Program-made: the position numbers and the translations under genes
The notes under the pieces: model-generated
Told to the model about the DNA's origin: nothing
Seen by the model: only the letters and a program-made list of their open reading frames with translations
Database searches by the model: none
Source of the DNA: Taibaiella soli
Lineage (GTDB): Bacteria; Bacteroidota; Bacteroidia; Chitinophagales; Chitinophagaceae
Length of the DNA: 64,000 nucleotides
Reading direction: 5' to 3'
NCBI RefSeq assembly: GCF_003236175.1
Contig: NZ_QKTW01000020.1
Location: 1 to 64,000, forward strand
Shown here: piece by piece, positions 23,884 through 33,043 of the stretch
Position numbering within the stretch: the first letter of the stretch is position 1
Layout of the letters: every line of letters starts with the position of its first letter

Positions 23884-25823
23884 AAAGTTGTAGTCGCATT
23901 AACGCCAGGTAAATCAAACTCAATATAAACTGTTGTTCCTTTTCCTTCAAAAGATTCTATGGAAAGCTGTCCGCTCATGCTCTGTATCCGTGATTGCAAA
24001 TGCAGCAGACCCTGACCCGAATGGTGGTTTGTATCGGTGATTCCCCGACCGTTGTCTTCTGCGGTAATGCTAAAAAGTCCGTTGTCTGAGATTAACTGTA
24101 CCAGCATTTTTGAAGCATTTGCATGTTTAATGGTATTTTGGACGAGCTCTTGGATAATCCGGTAACTAAATAGTTTAAAATCTTCGGAAAACGATTGAAA
24201 ATCTCCGTATGCCTGCACATCGATGTGAAGGGACTTATTTTCATTTACCGTTGCACAAAATAGCCGTACCGCTTCCGGAAGACTGTTGTGCAGCAGTACG
24301 CCAGGCATCAGATTATGTGCGGCATCACGGATATCCTTTCCCATTTCCTGCAGCATTTTCCAGACGCGCGTATATCCCGGTTGGGAAGAAAGATTGTTTT
24401 CTAAGCCTAATGTTTCATAACCCATTTTCACGGCAGCTAACATGCCGCCAACACCGTCGTGCAATTCCCCGGCAAGACGTTCCCGTTCTTTTTCTTCGCC
24501 CTGCATGGTGGCGCGCAGCATCATGATCTCCTGCGTCCGTTGAAGGTTTAGCAGTTTTTCAGTTTGTAATTTCTGTTTTTGCTGTACGTTCCTGTACCGT
24601 GCTACCAAAAGCGTTGTGAGCAACAGAAGACACCCGATAATGATAACGATCCAGCTATTTTTTTCTTTGAGTGAATTTTCCTGCTGAGCGATCAGGAGCT
24701 GGTTTTGGGCCAGTGTTTTGTCTTTCTCTGCTGTCCGGTATTTTATTTCTAGTTGATTGATATTTTGTGTCAGGTCCTTCCCTTCAATACTGTCTTTGAG
24801 TTTATTGAAATTCATCAGATGTTTGTAAGCCGCTTCGTAATTACTTTTACGGGCATAGATCAGTGACAGTATTTCCTGAAGCTGCATTTGATTATCCTTG
24901 AGCGATGATGCTTCTTTTGCATCAGATGCCAGTTGCAGATATTTTTCCGCAGCGTCATAATCATGAAGCATGTAATAAGCTCTGCCAAGTGATAAAAAAA
25001 GACTTTGTGTATTCAGGTCTTCCGGAAGGAATTGGTCGTGCATGCGGAGTGCTGTCTGTAAGTAAGGCAGCGCTTTCGCTGCACTATCTAATCCGATGTA
25101 GTGCGTGCCGATATCGGTAAGTGTGATAAATTCTATTTCAGTGAACTGGTGTTCCCGGGCTATTTTAAGCGCCGCATTGAAATAACCTAAAGCTTTTTCT
25201 GTATCTTTTTTATGACTGTAGATAAAGCCTTTATTTTCCAGAATGCCGGCCATCAGTAAGTAATTTTTTTCGCGTCCGGCTGCTTTGGCTGCTTTGTCGA
25301 GATAATAAAGCGCTTTGTCGGGTTGCCCCATCCGGTTCATCAGGATTCCGAGATTGCTGTATATTCTTCCACCCGGTATGATTGCCGGAAACATTTCCGC
25401 CAGGAACATCGATTTATAACAATACTGAGCGGCGCTATCATAATTGCCGCGGGTATAAAACACATTCGAAATATTGTAGTAGAGCTTAGCTGTAAACAAT
25501 AATCCGGCGGGAGACCGGTCGCAATAGGGAAGTGCCTGCCGGTATCTGGAAAGGCTTTTTTCATATTCGCCTTTTATGAAATATATATTACCTGTTTCAA
25601 TCAGTGAAAATATCAGCCCTTTGGTGAAACCGATTTTCCGGCTGTCGTCAAAAATCTGAGGGAGAAGCTGCAGCGCGCTATCCGGCATTTTCTGCTCTAG
25701 CTTGATAATCAGCGCTTCGTTTTTTAGAATCGAAACGGTGTCAGGATTTTGTGCCAGGGCCGACGAAGTAAATAAGGAAATAATAATAATAAGGTGGGTT
25801 AAATATAGTTTAATGTCAGTCAT
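23880..25823 (-). CDS. TPR-containing sensor histidine kinase (HisKA_3)
   Basis: 647 residues. Signal peptide/first segment at 1-25, then a periplasmic array of TPR-type helices (about 30-345; for example KALYYLDKAAKAAGREKNYL and KALGYFNAALKIAREHQF). A coiled-coil linker and one membrane span (WIVIIIGCLLLLTTLLVARY) follow around 392-412. The phospho-acceptor His lies in RERLAGELHDGVGG of a HisKA_3 dimerisation domain, with a C-terminal HATPase (VQNTIKHANA, EDNGRGIT, GLLHLQSRI, GKGTTVYIEF). This is the usual Bacteroidota partner of NarL-type regulators. It overlaps the regulator by 4 bases and is divergent from the giant adhesin gene. The sensed signal is unknown. Confidence 0.92.
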   Translation of the reverse strand: MTDIKLYLTHLIIIISLFTSSALAQNPDTVSILKNEALIIKLEQKMPDSALQLLPQIFDDSRKIGFTKGLIFSLIETGNIYFIKGEYEKSLSRYRQALPYCDRSPAGLLFTAKLYYNISNVFYTRGNYDSAAQYCYKSMFLAEMFPAIIPGGRIYSNLGILMNRMGQPDKALYYLDKAAKAAGREKNYLLMAGILENKGFIYSHKKDTEKALGYFNAALKIAREHQFTEIEFITLTDIGTHYIGLDSAAKALPYLQTALRMHDQFLPEDLNTQSLFLSLGRAYYMLHDYDAAEKYLQLASDAKEASSLKDNQMQLQEILSLIYARKSNYEAAYKHLMNFNKLKDSIEGKDLTQNINQLEIKYRTAEKDKTLAQNQLLIAQQENSLKEKNSWIVIIIGCLLLLTTLLVARYRNVQQKQKLQTEKLLNLQRTQEIMMLRATMQGEEKERERLAGELHDGVGGMLAAVKMGYETLGLENNLSSQPGYTRVWKMLQEMGKDIRDAAHNLMPGVLLHNSLPEAVRLFCATVNENKSLHIDVQAYGDFQSFSEDFKLFSYRIIQELVQNTIKHANASKMLVQLISDNGLFSITAEDNGRGITDTNHHSGQGLLHLQSRIQSMSGQLSIESFEGKGTTVYIEFDLPGVNATTTL

Positions 25824-25895
25824 TAACAGAGATGTATTTTTTTAATACTTAATTTTGGATCCGACTGTTATGTTAGGGGTATTTAGGTGAAACTA

Positions 25896-26023
25896 GGTAT
25901 TTATACCGAATCTTAAAACTGGTATAAATGCGGAAAATAGTGCCAGTTAATGAAAATATTTTTATCGGTTATATAAAATAAAAAAAGTCATACTGGGTCG
26001 AGTCACTCTTTGTAAGGTATAAA
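25896..26023. promoter_or_regulatory. GGTATAAA inverted/direct sites upstream of the giant T9SS gene
   Basis: GGTATTTATACC (25896-25907) is an inverted repeat in itself. TTTATACC at 25900-25907 and GGTATAAA at 25921-25928 form a second inverted pair 13 bases apart. A third GGTATAAA lies at 26016-26023, 28 bases before the ATG at 26052. These sit in the 228-base gap between the two-component kinase gene and the giant T9SS gene. NarL-type regulators commonly bind such inverted half-sites; that this regulator binds here is inference. Confidence 0.4.
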
Positions 26024-26051
26024 TTTTCTCTTTAATTAAAAATAACAGCTT

Positions 26052-29000
26052 ATGAACCGGAAATTTCGGATAGGCGCATTTCTCCTTGTCGGCCTCCTAT
26101 CCTGGAGCGAGAGCAAAGCACAGCTGACGGGCACTATTACAGTGCCAAGTGCTACGTATCCTGATCTGACAACGGTGATCGGTGCATTGAACACCCAGGG
26201 TGTAGGAACTGGTGGCGTAGTGATTAATATTACTGCATCAAACCCACAGAGCGCGCCAACTGGCGGCTATCTGTTGGGTAGCGCCACACTCAACAGTTCT
26301 GCAACTGCAGCCAACCCAATTACGATCAACGGTAACAACAACACCGTGACTGCGAATGTGGGGACCAGCACAACCACAGATGGTATTTTTATCATTCAGG
26401 GTGTCGATTATCTGACTATTAACGGACTTAATCTCGCTGATCCTAATACTGCGTCACCAACCGCTGAAATGGAGTGGGGGTATGCTTTATTGAAATTAAA
26501 TAATACAGCGCCTTTCGACGGTTGCCAGAATGTGACGATCAAGAATTGTACGATCACAATGAATAAAGCCAACACAGCATCTGTTGGTATTTATTCCGGT
26601 AATCATACGGCTGCAGCCACAACAGCGCTGACGATTACGGCTACTACAGACGCCATGAATAATGGTACGTTTACAGGCAATACGATTCAAAATACATTTG
26701 TCGGAATTAAACTGACGGGTTTTGCTGCGCCTTCTCCTTATAGTTTGTATGACCAGAATAACGTGATCGGTGCCGCTGGTGGTGGAAACACTGTTTTGAA
26801 TTTAGCGCCAGGTTCATCTGCAAATGGTTCTTCAGCCGGCATTTGGCTGGTCAATCAGAATAATGCAAACGCATCTTACAATACGATTGATAATGCTGGT
26901 GGCGGCGGTTCAGGCGCAGCCTATACTTCTTACGGTATCTTTCATTCCACTGGTGTGACTTCATCGTTCACTGCCAATCAGAATTCGATTACTTCAACCA
27001 TTTACACGTTGCCGGGCGGTGCTAACACGGTGTATGGAATTAATAGCGCTGCAACAGGTACCGTTTCTATTTCGAACAATACCTTTCAATTGAACACGCC
27101 TGCGGCGGTGAATGTGTTTGGCGCCTACTATTCTATTCTATCAAGTGGGGCAAATAATCTTACGGAGCAGAATAACAACTTCAGCAATAGCTTTGGGATT
27201 GTCTCTCCCTCAACCATGGGTTTTATCAGTAACTCCGGTAATCTGACGACGACGGCGCAAGGCAATACCGTCAGCAATCTCTCGTTTGCGTCAAATAGCA
27301 GCGCAACATTTTATTGTTACAATAGTTCTGGTACTGGTACAAATGGTTCTGAAACTATTTCAGGCAATACATTTTCCAATATCAGTGGCGCGCCAGGTTT
27401 GTCGATGTATGGTTTCTACTCCTTTTTGTCGAATGCCAACAAAACGGTGCTGAATAACACGGTTTCTAATATTAGCGGCGGTTCGCTTACCGGTTTTGAT
27501 ATTGAGAGTGGCAACGTCGTTTCGGTAACAGCAAATTCGGTTAATAATATGTCCGGCATCGGCAACTCTGGCGGTTCGGGAAATGTCTTTGGTATGAAAC
27601 TCGCAGTGAGCGCTTCCTTGTCGACTGCGCAGATGAATGCCAGTCAGAATACGATAGCGGGGCTTAAAGACACTTGTACGGCTTCAAACGTTTATGGTGT
27701 ACAGGTGGTTACCGGTATGGCGGTCAATTTATACAGCAATAAAATTTATAACCTCGAAAATACAGGTCGTTCTACCGGTGCTGGTACTAATGCTAATGTC
27801 TACGGCATTTACATTAATAATGGCACGCAAAATAATGTGTATAACAACTTCGTGAGCGATTTGAGAGATACAGGCACTGTGGGTTATTCTACCATTTTCG
27901 GAATTTATGAAAATGGCGGGGTATCCAATCTATATTACAACACGATTAATCTGGGATCGGCAGCTCCGCTAACCGGTGTTGGTGTTACGGGTATCAGTTA
28001 TCTCGCAACGGCAGCAACCAACAACATTCAGAACAACATTATCAACATTAAAGCGACAGCCGGTGCCGGAAACAACGTTGCGGCAATCCGACGCGGTGTG
28101 GCGGGTACAGCAGGCATTGCGCCAACGGCAGCGAACTTTAACGTTGGCAACAATATTTATTATGTAACACCGGCCGCCAACAACTATATCTATGCAGAAG
28201 GGACTACCAATGCAACATTGGTAAATGCTTACGCCGTTTCCGGTGTTACTGCAAATACTGCGGCCAATATCTTTAACGACCCTGCGTTTAATACAGGTTG
28301 TAGCGTGTACAAACAATTTATGGCTGGTCGTGAAAACGGAAGTTTTACAGAAAATAATCTGAGTGCTGCCGGTACCGGGTTATTTGCGCCGTCAGGTTCT
28401 TCTTATGCGAAATCCGCAGCAACAGGAAGCACGACCATTCCGATTACTACAGATTACAACGGCAGCACGAGAGCTACACCAGCAGATATCGGCGCATTGC
28501 AGTTTACCGGCACGGCTATCAGCACGGTAACGCCTACGATCGTTTTTACTGCGCTGCCAACTACCGTATATTGTAATAATGGGCAAATTCTCACAGCTAA
28601 CATTACAACTACTGCAGGTAGTATCAATACCACTGCTGGCACTGCGCCAAGATTGTATTATAAGAAGGCAACGGAGAATAACAGTTTCGGTAACTATCCA
28701 ACTGATAATACTTCAGTATTCAATGGTTGGAAATATGTAGAAGCAACAGGTACTGCTCCGAATTTTACATTCAATATTGATTATACTAAGTTAAACTCAC
28801 CAATTGCGATAGGTGATTCTATCAGCTATTTTGCGGTAGCGCAGGACAATGCGGCAACACCAAGAGTTGGCATTTATGCAGCTGCATTAGCTTCGTGCCC
28901 TGTAAGTGTAAATCTTACTTCAGCGGCAGCGCCAGTGTCGGCTACACCGGCTCCGTTTGGTTACAAACTGGCAGCTCTGCCATCCTTTGCAGCGCTGGCC

Positions 29001-32000
29001 ACGCCTGATACCGTTTGTGTGAGTGGTTTCAGTACGATTAAAATGAATACGCTGCCATTGGGTATGCAGGTACAATGGCAGATGAATAATGGTTCCGGTT
29101 ATACAAGCATTACCGGCGCTACAAACACGACCTACATTACACCTACACTTACTTCTACTGTAAAATATCAGGCAGTATTGAATTGCGGTAGCACAGTAGC
29201 AGCTACAACTTTGCCCGATACAGTATTCGTGAGCAATCCAACTGTAACAGGAACCACACCGGGTAACCATTGTGGTGCTGGCACAGTAGTATTACAAGCG
29301 ACAGGTAATGCAGGTGCTAATTTTAACTGGTATGCCGCAAGTACTGCAGGCGCACCGCTTGGAACAGGCGCATCATTTACAACGGCTCCAATCTCTGCTA
29401 CCACCACGTTTTATGTAGGGGCAGCATTAGGAACGAATACGTTGAGCACGGGTATCAGCAGTACTACTTCTTTGACAACTGCAAGCACCACTACCGGTCT
29501 GGTATTTGATGCAGCGGCTCCTTTCGTCTTAAAGTCAGTGTCTGTTTACGTTATCGGCACAGCTGCGGGTACTGTTAGTGTAAGCCTGATGGATGCAACT
29601 GGCACTAACATGCTGCAAATGCAGACATTTAATGTGAACGTTGGCACATCTGCCAGTCCGGTAAGAAATGATCTGCCACTGAATTTCTCTGTGCCGGTGG
29701 GTACTGGTATGAGACTGCTACTTACTGCTAAATCTACTACGGTAACTGGTGTTTTGAGAGACCTTTCCGGACTTAGTTTCCCGTATACGGTACCGAACGT
29801 TATGTCGATCACTGGCGGTGTCTCAACGGCTACCGGTACGCCTGTTACGACCAGCTATTATGATTTCTACGACTGGAAAGTAGGGGTGGTCTGCGAAAGC
29901 GCGCGTACGCCGGTGGTTGCAAACATCACAAGCTCGCTGCCATTTTCTGTAAGTACTGCGCAAACGGTATGTAACAACAATATTGCAACGATCTCTGTTA
30001 CTTCTCCAACTGCAAACTTCAGCAACTATTCATGGGCACCGATTGCTAATCTTTACACAGATGCTGCAGCAACTATCCCTTACACGGGTAACAGCGCAAC
30101 AACAGTTTATGCAAAAACGACTACGCCGGGCAATACCAACTACATTGCAACAGCGAGCGATCCAGTTTCACAATGTGGCGCGATTGATACAGGAAAGGTA
30201 TTTGTACAACCCTCCGCAGCAACTGTTACGTCTCCGTTATTTAACTTCTGTGGCAGCGGTTCTTCGGTGATGACGCTGACGGCTGCAGGCAATGCCCCGG
30301 TAAGTAATATTCAATGGCAGAATTCACCTACCGGTACGACATTTACAGATATCGCAGGAGCTACAAGCAATACGTTTACAACACCAACGCTTACTGCAAC
30401 TACTTACTATCGCACTCAGCTCAAGAACAGCGCAGGTACTGCATGTTTGCAGATTTTGGATACGGTTCATATTTACAATGCACAGATCGTAAGCAATACT
30501 CCGGCTACACGTTGTGGTACCGGTACTGTGACGTTGGCTGCAACGGGTTCGGCAGATGCAACGCTTAATTGGTATACTTCTGCAACTGGCTATACGCTGG
30601 CAGGTACAGGTGCATCTTTTACAACGCCAGTACTCAATAGCACCACTACTTATTATGTAACGGCGCACAATGAAGCGGGCAGCGAAAGTATTCCTTCGCC
30701 AACTGCAAATGATTCTACTTCCAATCTGACCTTAAGCGGCGGTGGTCTTTTCTTTACTGTAAATACTCCGGCAACGATCCGTACTGTAAAAATCTATCCT
30801 TATTCTATTAATACGGTCCCGGCAAGTATCCAGATTAAGATTACCGACTCTTCGAATAATGTGTTGTTCACCGGTCCGCTTTATACCTTCACTTGTGGTC
30901 CGAATGCAGGTCCGCAAACAGTGCCGGTAAATATCTCGCTCCTGCCAAGACATTACAAGATGGAAATGGTATCTTCTGGTATCAGCTACATGCGTATCAC
31001 TACACCAAATATTGGTGCGCTGTCTTATCCTTATTCAGCCCCTTCAGGTGCAATTGATATTACGGCTAGCTATCTGGCTACCGCGAATACAACTTATTAC
31101 ATGTGGTTCTATAATTGGGATGTTACCACTGGTTGTAACAGTACCCGCGTGCCGGTTGTGGCAACGATTACAACGCCACCGGCATTTACAATTACACCTG
31201 CTGCTCCGGCAATTTGTACGGGAGATACGGCACATGTGAGCGTTAGCTCTGCAAACACGGGTTATACATACAACTGGACTCCGGGCAACCTCAGTGGTAC
31301 CACACAGGCACTGAGCCCGGCAGGTACTACTAAATATTATGTAACAGGTTCTGATAACAGCGGTGGCACCAACAATGGTTGTGTACGTGTTGATTCGGTA
31401 ACAGTGATGGTAAATCCAAGACCGAATAATGCTTTAAGCCTGATTGGCCCATCTACTTTCTGTCCTACGGATAGTACCCGCTTGCAGGCCGTAGGTACAT
31501 TCAACTGTGGTTTTAAATGGTATAATAATGGAACACTCATACCGGGTGCAAACCAGCCGGCATACTATGCGCATACAGCCGGCAGCTATACAGTGGTGAT
31601 TACCGATACAGTTTCTACTTGTAGCGCTACATCTGCACCTAAGGTTATCACAGTGTATTCAACGATAACGCCTGTGGTATCTGCTAGTGGAGCTACTTTC
31701 ACCGCTACGGGTGGCACGTTTACAAGCTATCAGTGGAAATTGGACGGCACAGATATTCCTGGCGCTACGAATGTTACTTATACCGCAACACAACCGGGTC
31801 AATATACGGTCGTCGTTACGGATGCAAACGGTTGTAGCACGGCTTCTCTGCCTTACGCATATAATGTGGGTATTGTAAACGTGACTGTAGCCGCAGATAT
31901 GATTAAAGTTTATCCAAATCCGGTAAGTACAAAAGTTTACATTGATGCACCGGTTGCGGTAAATGTATCATTGCAGAGCCTCGATGGTAAGCAGATTCTA

Positions 32001-32123
32001 CAACAGAAAAACGCGAAAGAAATCGATATGAATGATCTGGCGGATGGCGTTTATATGATTAGAATTACTGACGGAAACGGACAATTAATAAAAGTAGACA
32101 AACTGGTAAAGACGAATAGATAG
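26052..32123 (+). CDS. Giant T9SS-sorted beta-helix / Ig-like surface protein
   Basis: 2023 residues. The signal peptide ends about residue 23 (WSESKA). Residues ~30-815 form a right-handed parallel beta-helix-like region, rich in Asn, Gly, Ser and Thr, with rungs such as SISNNTFQLNTPAAVNVFGA and a closing TPADIGALQFTG. After an FN3-like stretch (~825-950) come several Ig-like modules (QWQMNNGSGYTSITGATNT near 1008; CGTGTVTLAATGSADATLNW near 1486) and two Q/K-W-x-x-(N/D)-G repeats near the end, as in the 9332 protein. The last ~75 residues (MIKVYPNPVSTKVYIDAP, then ADGVYMIRITDG) are a T9SS sorting domain. Likely a cell-surface adhesin or scaffold; no catalytic motif found. Divergent from the two-component pair. 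Confidence 0.88.
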   Translation: MNRKFRIGAFLLVGLLSWSESKAQLTGTITVPSATYPDLTTVIGALNTQGVGTGGVVINITASNPQSAPTGGYLLGSATLNSSATAANPITINGNNNTVTANVGTSTTTDGIFIIQGVDYLTINGLNLADPNTASPTAEMEWGYALLKLNNTAPFDGCQNVTIKNCTITMNKANTASVGIYSGNHTAAATTALTITATTDAMNNGTFTGNTIQNTFVGIKLTGFAAPSPYSLYDQNNVIGAAGGGNTVLNLAPGSSANGSSAGIWLVNQNNANASYNTIDNAGGGGSGAAYTSYGIFHSTGVTSSFTANQNSITSTIYTLPGGANTVYGINSAATGTVSISNNTFQLNTPAAVNVFGAYYSILSSGANNLTEQNNNFSNSFGIVSPSTMGFISNSGNLTTTAQGNTVSNLSFASNSSATFYCYNSSGTGTNGSETISGNTFSNISGAPGLSMYGFYSFLSNANKTVLNNTVSNISGGSLTGFDIESGNVVSVTANSVNNMSGIGNSGGSGNVFGMKLAVSASLSTAQMNASQNTIAGLKDTCTASNVYGVQVVTGMAVNLYSNKIYNLENTGRSTGAGTNANVYGIYINNGTQNNVYNNFVSDLRDTGTVGYSTIFGIYENGGVSNLYYNTINLGSAAPLTGVGVTGISYLATAATNNIQNNIINIKATAGAGNNVAAIRRGVAGTAGIAPTAANFNVGNNIYYVTPAANNYIYAEGTTNATLVNAYAVSGVTANTAANIFNDPAFNTGCSVYKQFMAGRENGSFTENNLSAAGTGLFAPSGSSYAKSAATGSTTIPITTDYNGSTRATPADIGALQFTGTAISTVTPTIVFTALPTTVYCNNGQILTANITTTAGSINTTAGTAPRLYYKKATENNSFGNYPTDNTSVFNGWKYVEATGTAPNFTFNIDYTKLNSPIAIGDSISYFAVAQDNAATPRVGIYAAALASCPVSVNLTSAAAPVSATPAPFGYKLAALPSFAALATPDTVCVSGFSTIKMNTLPLGMQVQWQMNNGSGYTSITGATNTTYITPTLTSTVKYQAVLNCGSTVAATTLPDTVFVSNPTVTGTTPGNHCGAGTVVLQATGNAGANFNWYAASTAGAPLGTGASFTTAPISATTTFYVGAALGTNTLSTGISSTTSLTTASTTTGLVFDAAAPFVLKSVSVYVIGTAAGTVSVSLMDATGTNMLQMQTFNVNVGTSASPVRNDLPLNFSVPVGTGMRLLLTAKSTTVTGVLRDLSGLSFPYTVPNVMSITGGVSTATGTPVTTSYYDFYDWKVGVVCESARTPVVANITSSLPFSVSTAQTVCNNNIATISVTSPTANFSNYSWAPIANLYTDAAATIPYTGNSATTVYAKTTTPGNTNYIATASDPVSQCGAIDTGKVFVQPSAATVTSPLFNFCGSGSSVMTLTAAGNAPVSNIQWQNSPTGTTFTDIAGATSNTFTTPTLTATTYYRTQLKNSAGTACLQILDTVHIYNAQIVSNTPATRCGTGTVTLAATGSADATLNWYTSATGYTLAGTGASFTTPVLNSTTTYYVTAHNEAGSESIPSPTANDSTSNLTLSGGGLFFTVNTPATIRTVKIYPYSINTVPASIQIKITDSSNNVLFTGPLYTFTCGPNAGPQTVPVNISLLPRHYKMEMVSSGISYMRITTPNIGALSYPYSAPSGAIDITASYLATANTTYYMWFYNWDVTTGCNSTRVPVVATITTPPAFTITPAAPAICTGDTAHVSVSSANTGYTYNWTPGNLSGTTQALSPAGTTKYYVTGSDNSGGTNNGCVRVDSVTVMVNPRPNNALSLIGPSTFCPTDSTRLQAVGTFNCGFKWYNNGTLIPGANQPAYYAHTAGSYTVVITDTVSTCSATSAPKVITVYSTITPVVSASGATFTATGGTFTSYQWKLDGTDIPGATNVTYTATQPGQYTVVVTDANGCSTASLPYAYNVGIVNVTVAADMIKVYPNPVSTKVYIDAPVAVNVSLQSLDGKQILQQKNAKEIDMNDLADGVYMIRITDGNGQLIKVDKLVKTNR

Positions 32124-32133
32124 ATGGAAACAC

Positions 32134-32162
32134 AAGGGCCGCTTCTGCGGCCCTTTTTTTAT
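32134..32162 (+). terminator. Terminator of giant T9SS gene
   Basis: AAGGGCCGC and GCGGCCCTT around TTCT, then a T tract, starting 11 bases past the stop. Confidence 0.9.
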
Positions 32163-32228
32163 GATCTGTCTGCAGTTTGATATTTGAGATTGATTCGCCG
32201 CGAGAGGGAAATTAATGAACAAAAAAAT

Positions 32229-32250
32229 AAGCCGTGTAAAAACACGGCTT
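32229..32250. terminator. Second hairpin, terminator of carbonic anhydrase gene
   Basis: AAGCCGTGT and ACACGGCTT around AAAA, with A-rich DNA to the right that reads as T-rich on the minus strand is lacking; it is placed 33 bases past the minus-strand carbonic anhydrase stop and is A-rich on its left, which gives U-rich RNA for minus-strand transcription. Confidence 0.7.
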
Positions 32251-32282
32251 CACCCTAAAAAATAAAAAAACAAAACGAGGTA

Positions 32283-32960
32283 TTATGCTGCTTCAGATCC
32301 GTCATTAAACGGTACAGCCATTTCAATTATTTCAGTTTCTAAAAAATTTACTTTTCCGGTAGATACATTGTACACCGCAGCCGCAATGCTCACTTTCTCC
32401 TGCTCTACGAGGTTGCGGATTACTTCACTTTTTTCCAGAATTTCCTTTACACCGTTTTTTACATTTAGTTCTGCCACGGCGTCTACAAACGGAGCATTTT
32501 TGCTGTTGCGGTTTTCTGTAAATGTTGTTTCCTGTGCTACAGCCGGAAGAATGCGCTCGATCAGCGAAGTGAGGTTGCCCATTTTTACATGATCGCAGGC
32601 TCCTTTAATGGCGCCACAATTAGTGTGACCCAATACCAGGATCAATTTAGAACCAGCCACTGCTGTTGCATATTCCAGGCTGCCGAGAATACCTTCGGAA
32701 ATAATATTGCCCGCAATGCGCACGCTGAAAATATCGCCCAGTCCCTGATCAAAAATCAGTTCGGCAGAGGTGCGGGAATCCATACAGCTCAGGATAGCTG
32801 CGAAAGGCCATTGACCATCCTTGGTTTCATTTACCTGTTGCAATAGGTCGCGGTTTTTCCGGAGGTTATTCATAAACCGGAAGTTGCCTTCTTTCAGCTC
32901 CTGTAAAGCCAGCTCCGGCGTTATATCATATGGTATCGTTTGACGTTGTTCGTTTTTCAT
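32283..32960 (-). CDS. Beta-class carbonic anhydrase
   Basis: 225 residues. It interconverts CO2 and bicarbonate. Zinc ligands and the catalytic dyad are readable: Cys59, Asp61 and Arg63 in LSCMDSRT, then His112 and Cys115 in LGHTNCGAIKG. The segment FSVRIAGNI and the Cys-His spacing are standard for the family. No signal peptide, so cytoplasmic. It lies downstream of a SulP-type transporter gene on the same strand (83-base gap). That pairing is repeatedly seen in bacteria and suggests bicarbonate uptake or handling. Confidence 0.95.
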   Translation of the reverse strand: MKNEQRQTIPYDITPELALQELKEGNFRFMNNLRKNRDLLQQVNETKDGQWPFAAILSCMDSRTSAELIFDQGLGDIFSVRIAGNIISEGILGSLEYATAVAGSKLILVLGHTNCGAIKGACDHVKMGNLTSLIERILPAVAQETTFTENRNSKNAPFVDAVAELNVKNGVKEILEKSEVIRNLVEQEKVSIAAAVYNVSTGKVNFLETEIIEMAVPFNDGSEAA

Positions 32961-33043
32961 ACTGGTTTTTATTTTAGATAGTTTTCAAAAAAGTGATAGG
33001 AATTTATAGTTAGGTCAGCTAATATGGTTAAGTGATTATTTTC

